Shown: one piece after another, positions 63,544-64,000 of the stretch
Layout of the letters: the number at the start of each line of letters is the position of its first letter
Position numbering within the stretch: position 1 is the stretch's first letter
Source of the DNA: JAWKWH01 sp965204295
Lineage (GTDB): Bacteria; Pseudomonadota; Alphaproteobacteria; Rhizobiales; Rhizobiaceae
Direction: 5' to 3'
DNA: 64,000 nucleotides
NCBI GenBank assembly: GCA_965204295.1
Contig: OZ241973.1
Location: 806,001-870,000, forward strand
Position numbers and translations under genes: made by a program
The notes under the pieces: model-generated
Database searches by the model: none
What the model was told of the DNA's origin: nothing
The model's input: only the letters and a program-made list of their open reading frames with translations

Positions 63544-64000
63544 TGAATGTAAGACCTGTATTGGAAACGTCCCATGAACGGCGGGGTATCGCCATGGCCC
63601 GCATGCCTGTTCTTCCGCATGGCGTGGAGCGCTATCCCGTGCCGGGAGGAGGAAGCCGGACCGTATCCATCCGCAAGGGCGACGAAATTTCGGTGCTGGA
63701 CTGCGAAGGCCTGAAACCCGCCGAACTTGTCTTTATCGACGCCGATGGGGTGAGCGACCCGGCGATGATCGGTGCCGCCGCCAATGGCGATGCATCGGGA
63801 ATCAAGGCTGTTCTGGCCGAGAATGCTTCCGGCGCGAAGGTGCTCGGCAAAATGTCGGAAGCCGAATTCGATCTTGGACGGGCGAAATCGGCGCGGCTGT
63901 TTGCCGACGGGTCAAGGCCGGGGGACATGGAAACGTTTTTTGCCGGTTGCGATGGCTTGTTGATCGCCGCCGCACCGGGTGAGCCGATGTCTCCCGGCGA
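63543..64000 (+). CDS. DUF1989-like protein, probable aminomethyltransferase fusion (5' part)
   Basis: 152 codons to the window edge without a stop. MPVLPHGVERYPVPGGGSRT, VSIRKGDEISVLDCEGLKPA and ELVFIDADG resemble the DUF1989 (urea-carboxylase-associated) start. In some marine alphaproteobacteria this domain is the N-terminus of a long GcvT-like aminomethyltransferase next to betaine transporters. The catalytic T-protein part would lie beyond the window. ATG 63543 overlaps the permease TGA. The proposed role is demethylation of imported betaine, from context. Confidence 0.5.
   Translation, partial: MNVRPVLETSHERRGIAMARMPVLPHGVERYPVPGGGSRTVSIRKGDEISVLDCEGLKPAELVFIDADGVSDPAMIGAAANGDASGIKAVLAENASGAKVLGKMSEAEFDLGRAKSARLFADGSRPGDMETFFAGCDGLLIAAAPGEPMSPG

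Noticed and set aside
1..64000. CRISPR arrays, rRNA genes and prophage
   Set aside because: No regularly spaced repeats, rRNA-like sequence or phage structural genes were seen.

Overview
The window is from an alphaproteobacterium, most likely of the order Hyphomicrobiales (Rhizobiales). The evidence is gene content and order: rpsT next to dnaA, then dnaN-recF-moeB; irr divergent from fabA-fabB-fabI; metK-trmB-rimP-nusA-ylxR-infB-rbfA-truB-rpsO-pnp as one block; a DUF1465 gene next to ruvCAB; and TTAA-N7-TTAA motifs of the CtrA type. Base composition is GC-rich except in a few islands, mainly about 8.4-10.1 kb and 17.2-17.3 kb. No rRNA operon or CRISPR array is visible.

Layout. 1-5.6 kb: end of a YcgN-like gene, then a TRAP transporter operon (dctP-dctQ-dctM) with an amidase and a small membrane protein. 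5.6-14.1 kb: a decaying accessory region holding a GFA-like protein, a His/Arg-rich secreted protein, a broken SIMPL gene, tRNA-CAT, fragments of dapA-like and LysE-like genes, an AT-richer island with a trypsin-like/pentapeptide protein, and remnants of at least four insertion sequences, one lying inside a broken type I secretion ABC exporter. 14.4-24.3 kb: mutM, an enoyl-CoA hydratase, rpsT, dnaA, dnaN, recF, moeB and a two-subunit aconitase X pair. 24.4-30.5 kb: fabI-fabB-fabA, irr, an SH3 protein, a 2-hydroxyacid dehydrogenase and a methyltransferase. 30.6-43.7 kb, all on the minus strand: the translation/transcription operon from metK down to pnp, with a broken HTH regulator upstream. 43.9-50.5 kb: a second unstable region (ISAs1 remnant, yqeY, carA, an aminopeptidase-like pseudogene, a bounded IS3-family element, a DUF262 pseudogene). 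50.6-58.1 kb: ytoQ, grxD, a candidate CtrA-linked small RNA, DUF1465, ruvCAB, tRNA-Arg(CCT), an FAD monooxygenase with a DUF2783 partner, and ssb. 58.3-64 kb: a broken LysR regulator divergent from a betaine-type ABC transporter (proX, proV, a double-length permease), followed by the start of a DUF1989-like protein that runs off the window.

Two themes stand out. Many genes are disrupted by small indels or single stop codons. Some are dispensable genes in obvious decay. One is essential (nusA, one base missing), which points to a consensus error or an unusual expression mechanism; the dctP signal peptide is broken by an exact 11-bp tandem duplication. Separately, several small signals may be biologically new: an orphan terminator downstream of a perfect CtrA box with a CCTCCC motif (candidate cell-cycle sRNA), an uncharacterised protein overlapping both neighbours inside the rbfA-truB operon, and a one-chain tandem permease for betaine-type uptake next to a probable demethylation enzyme.
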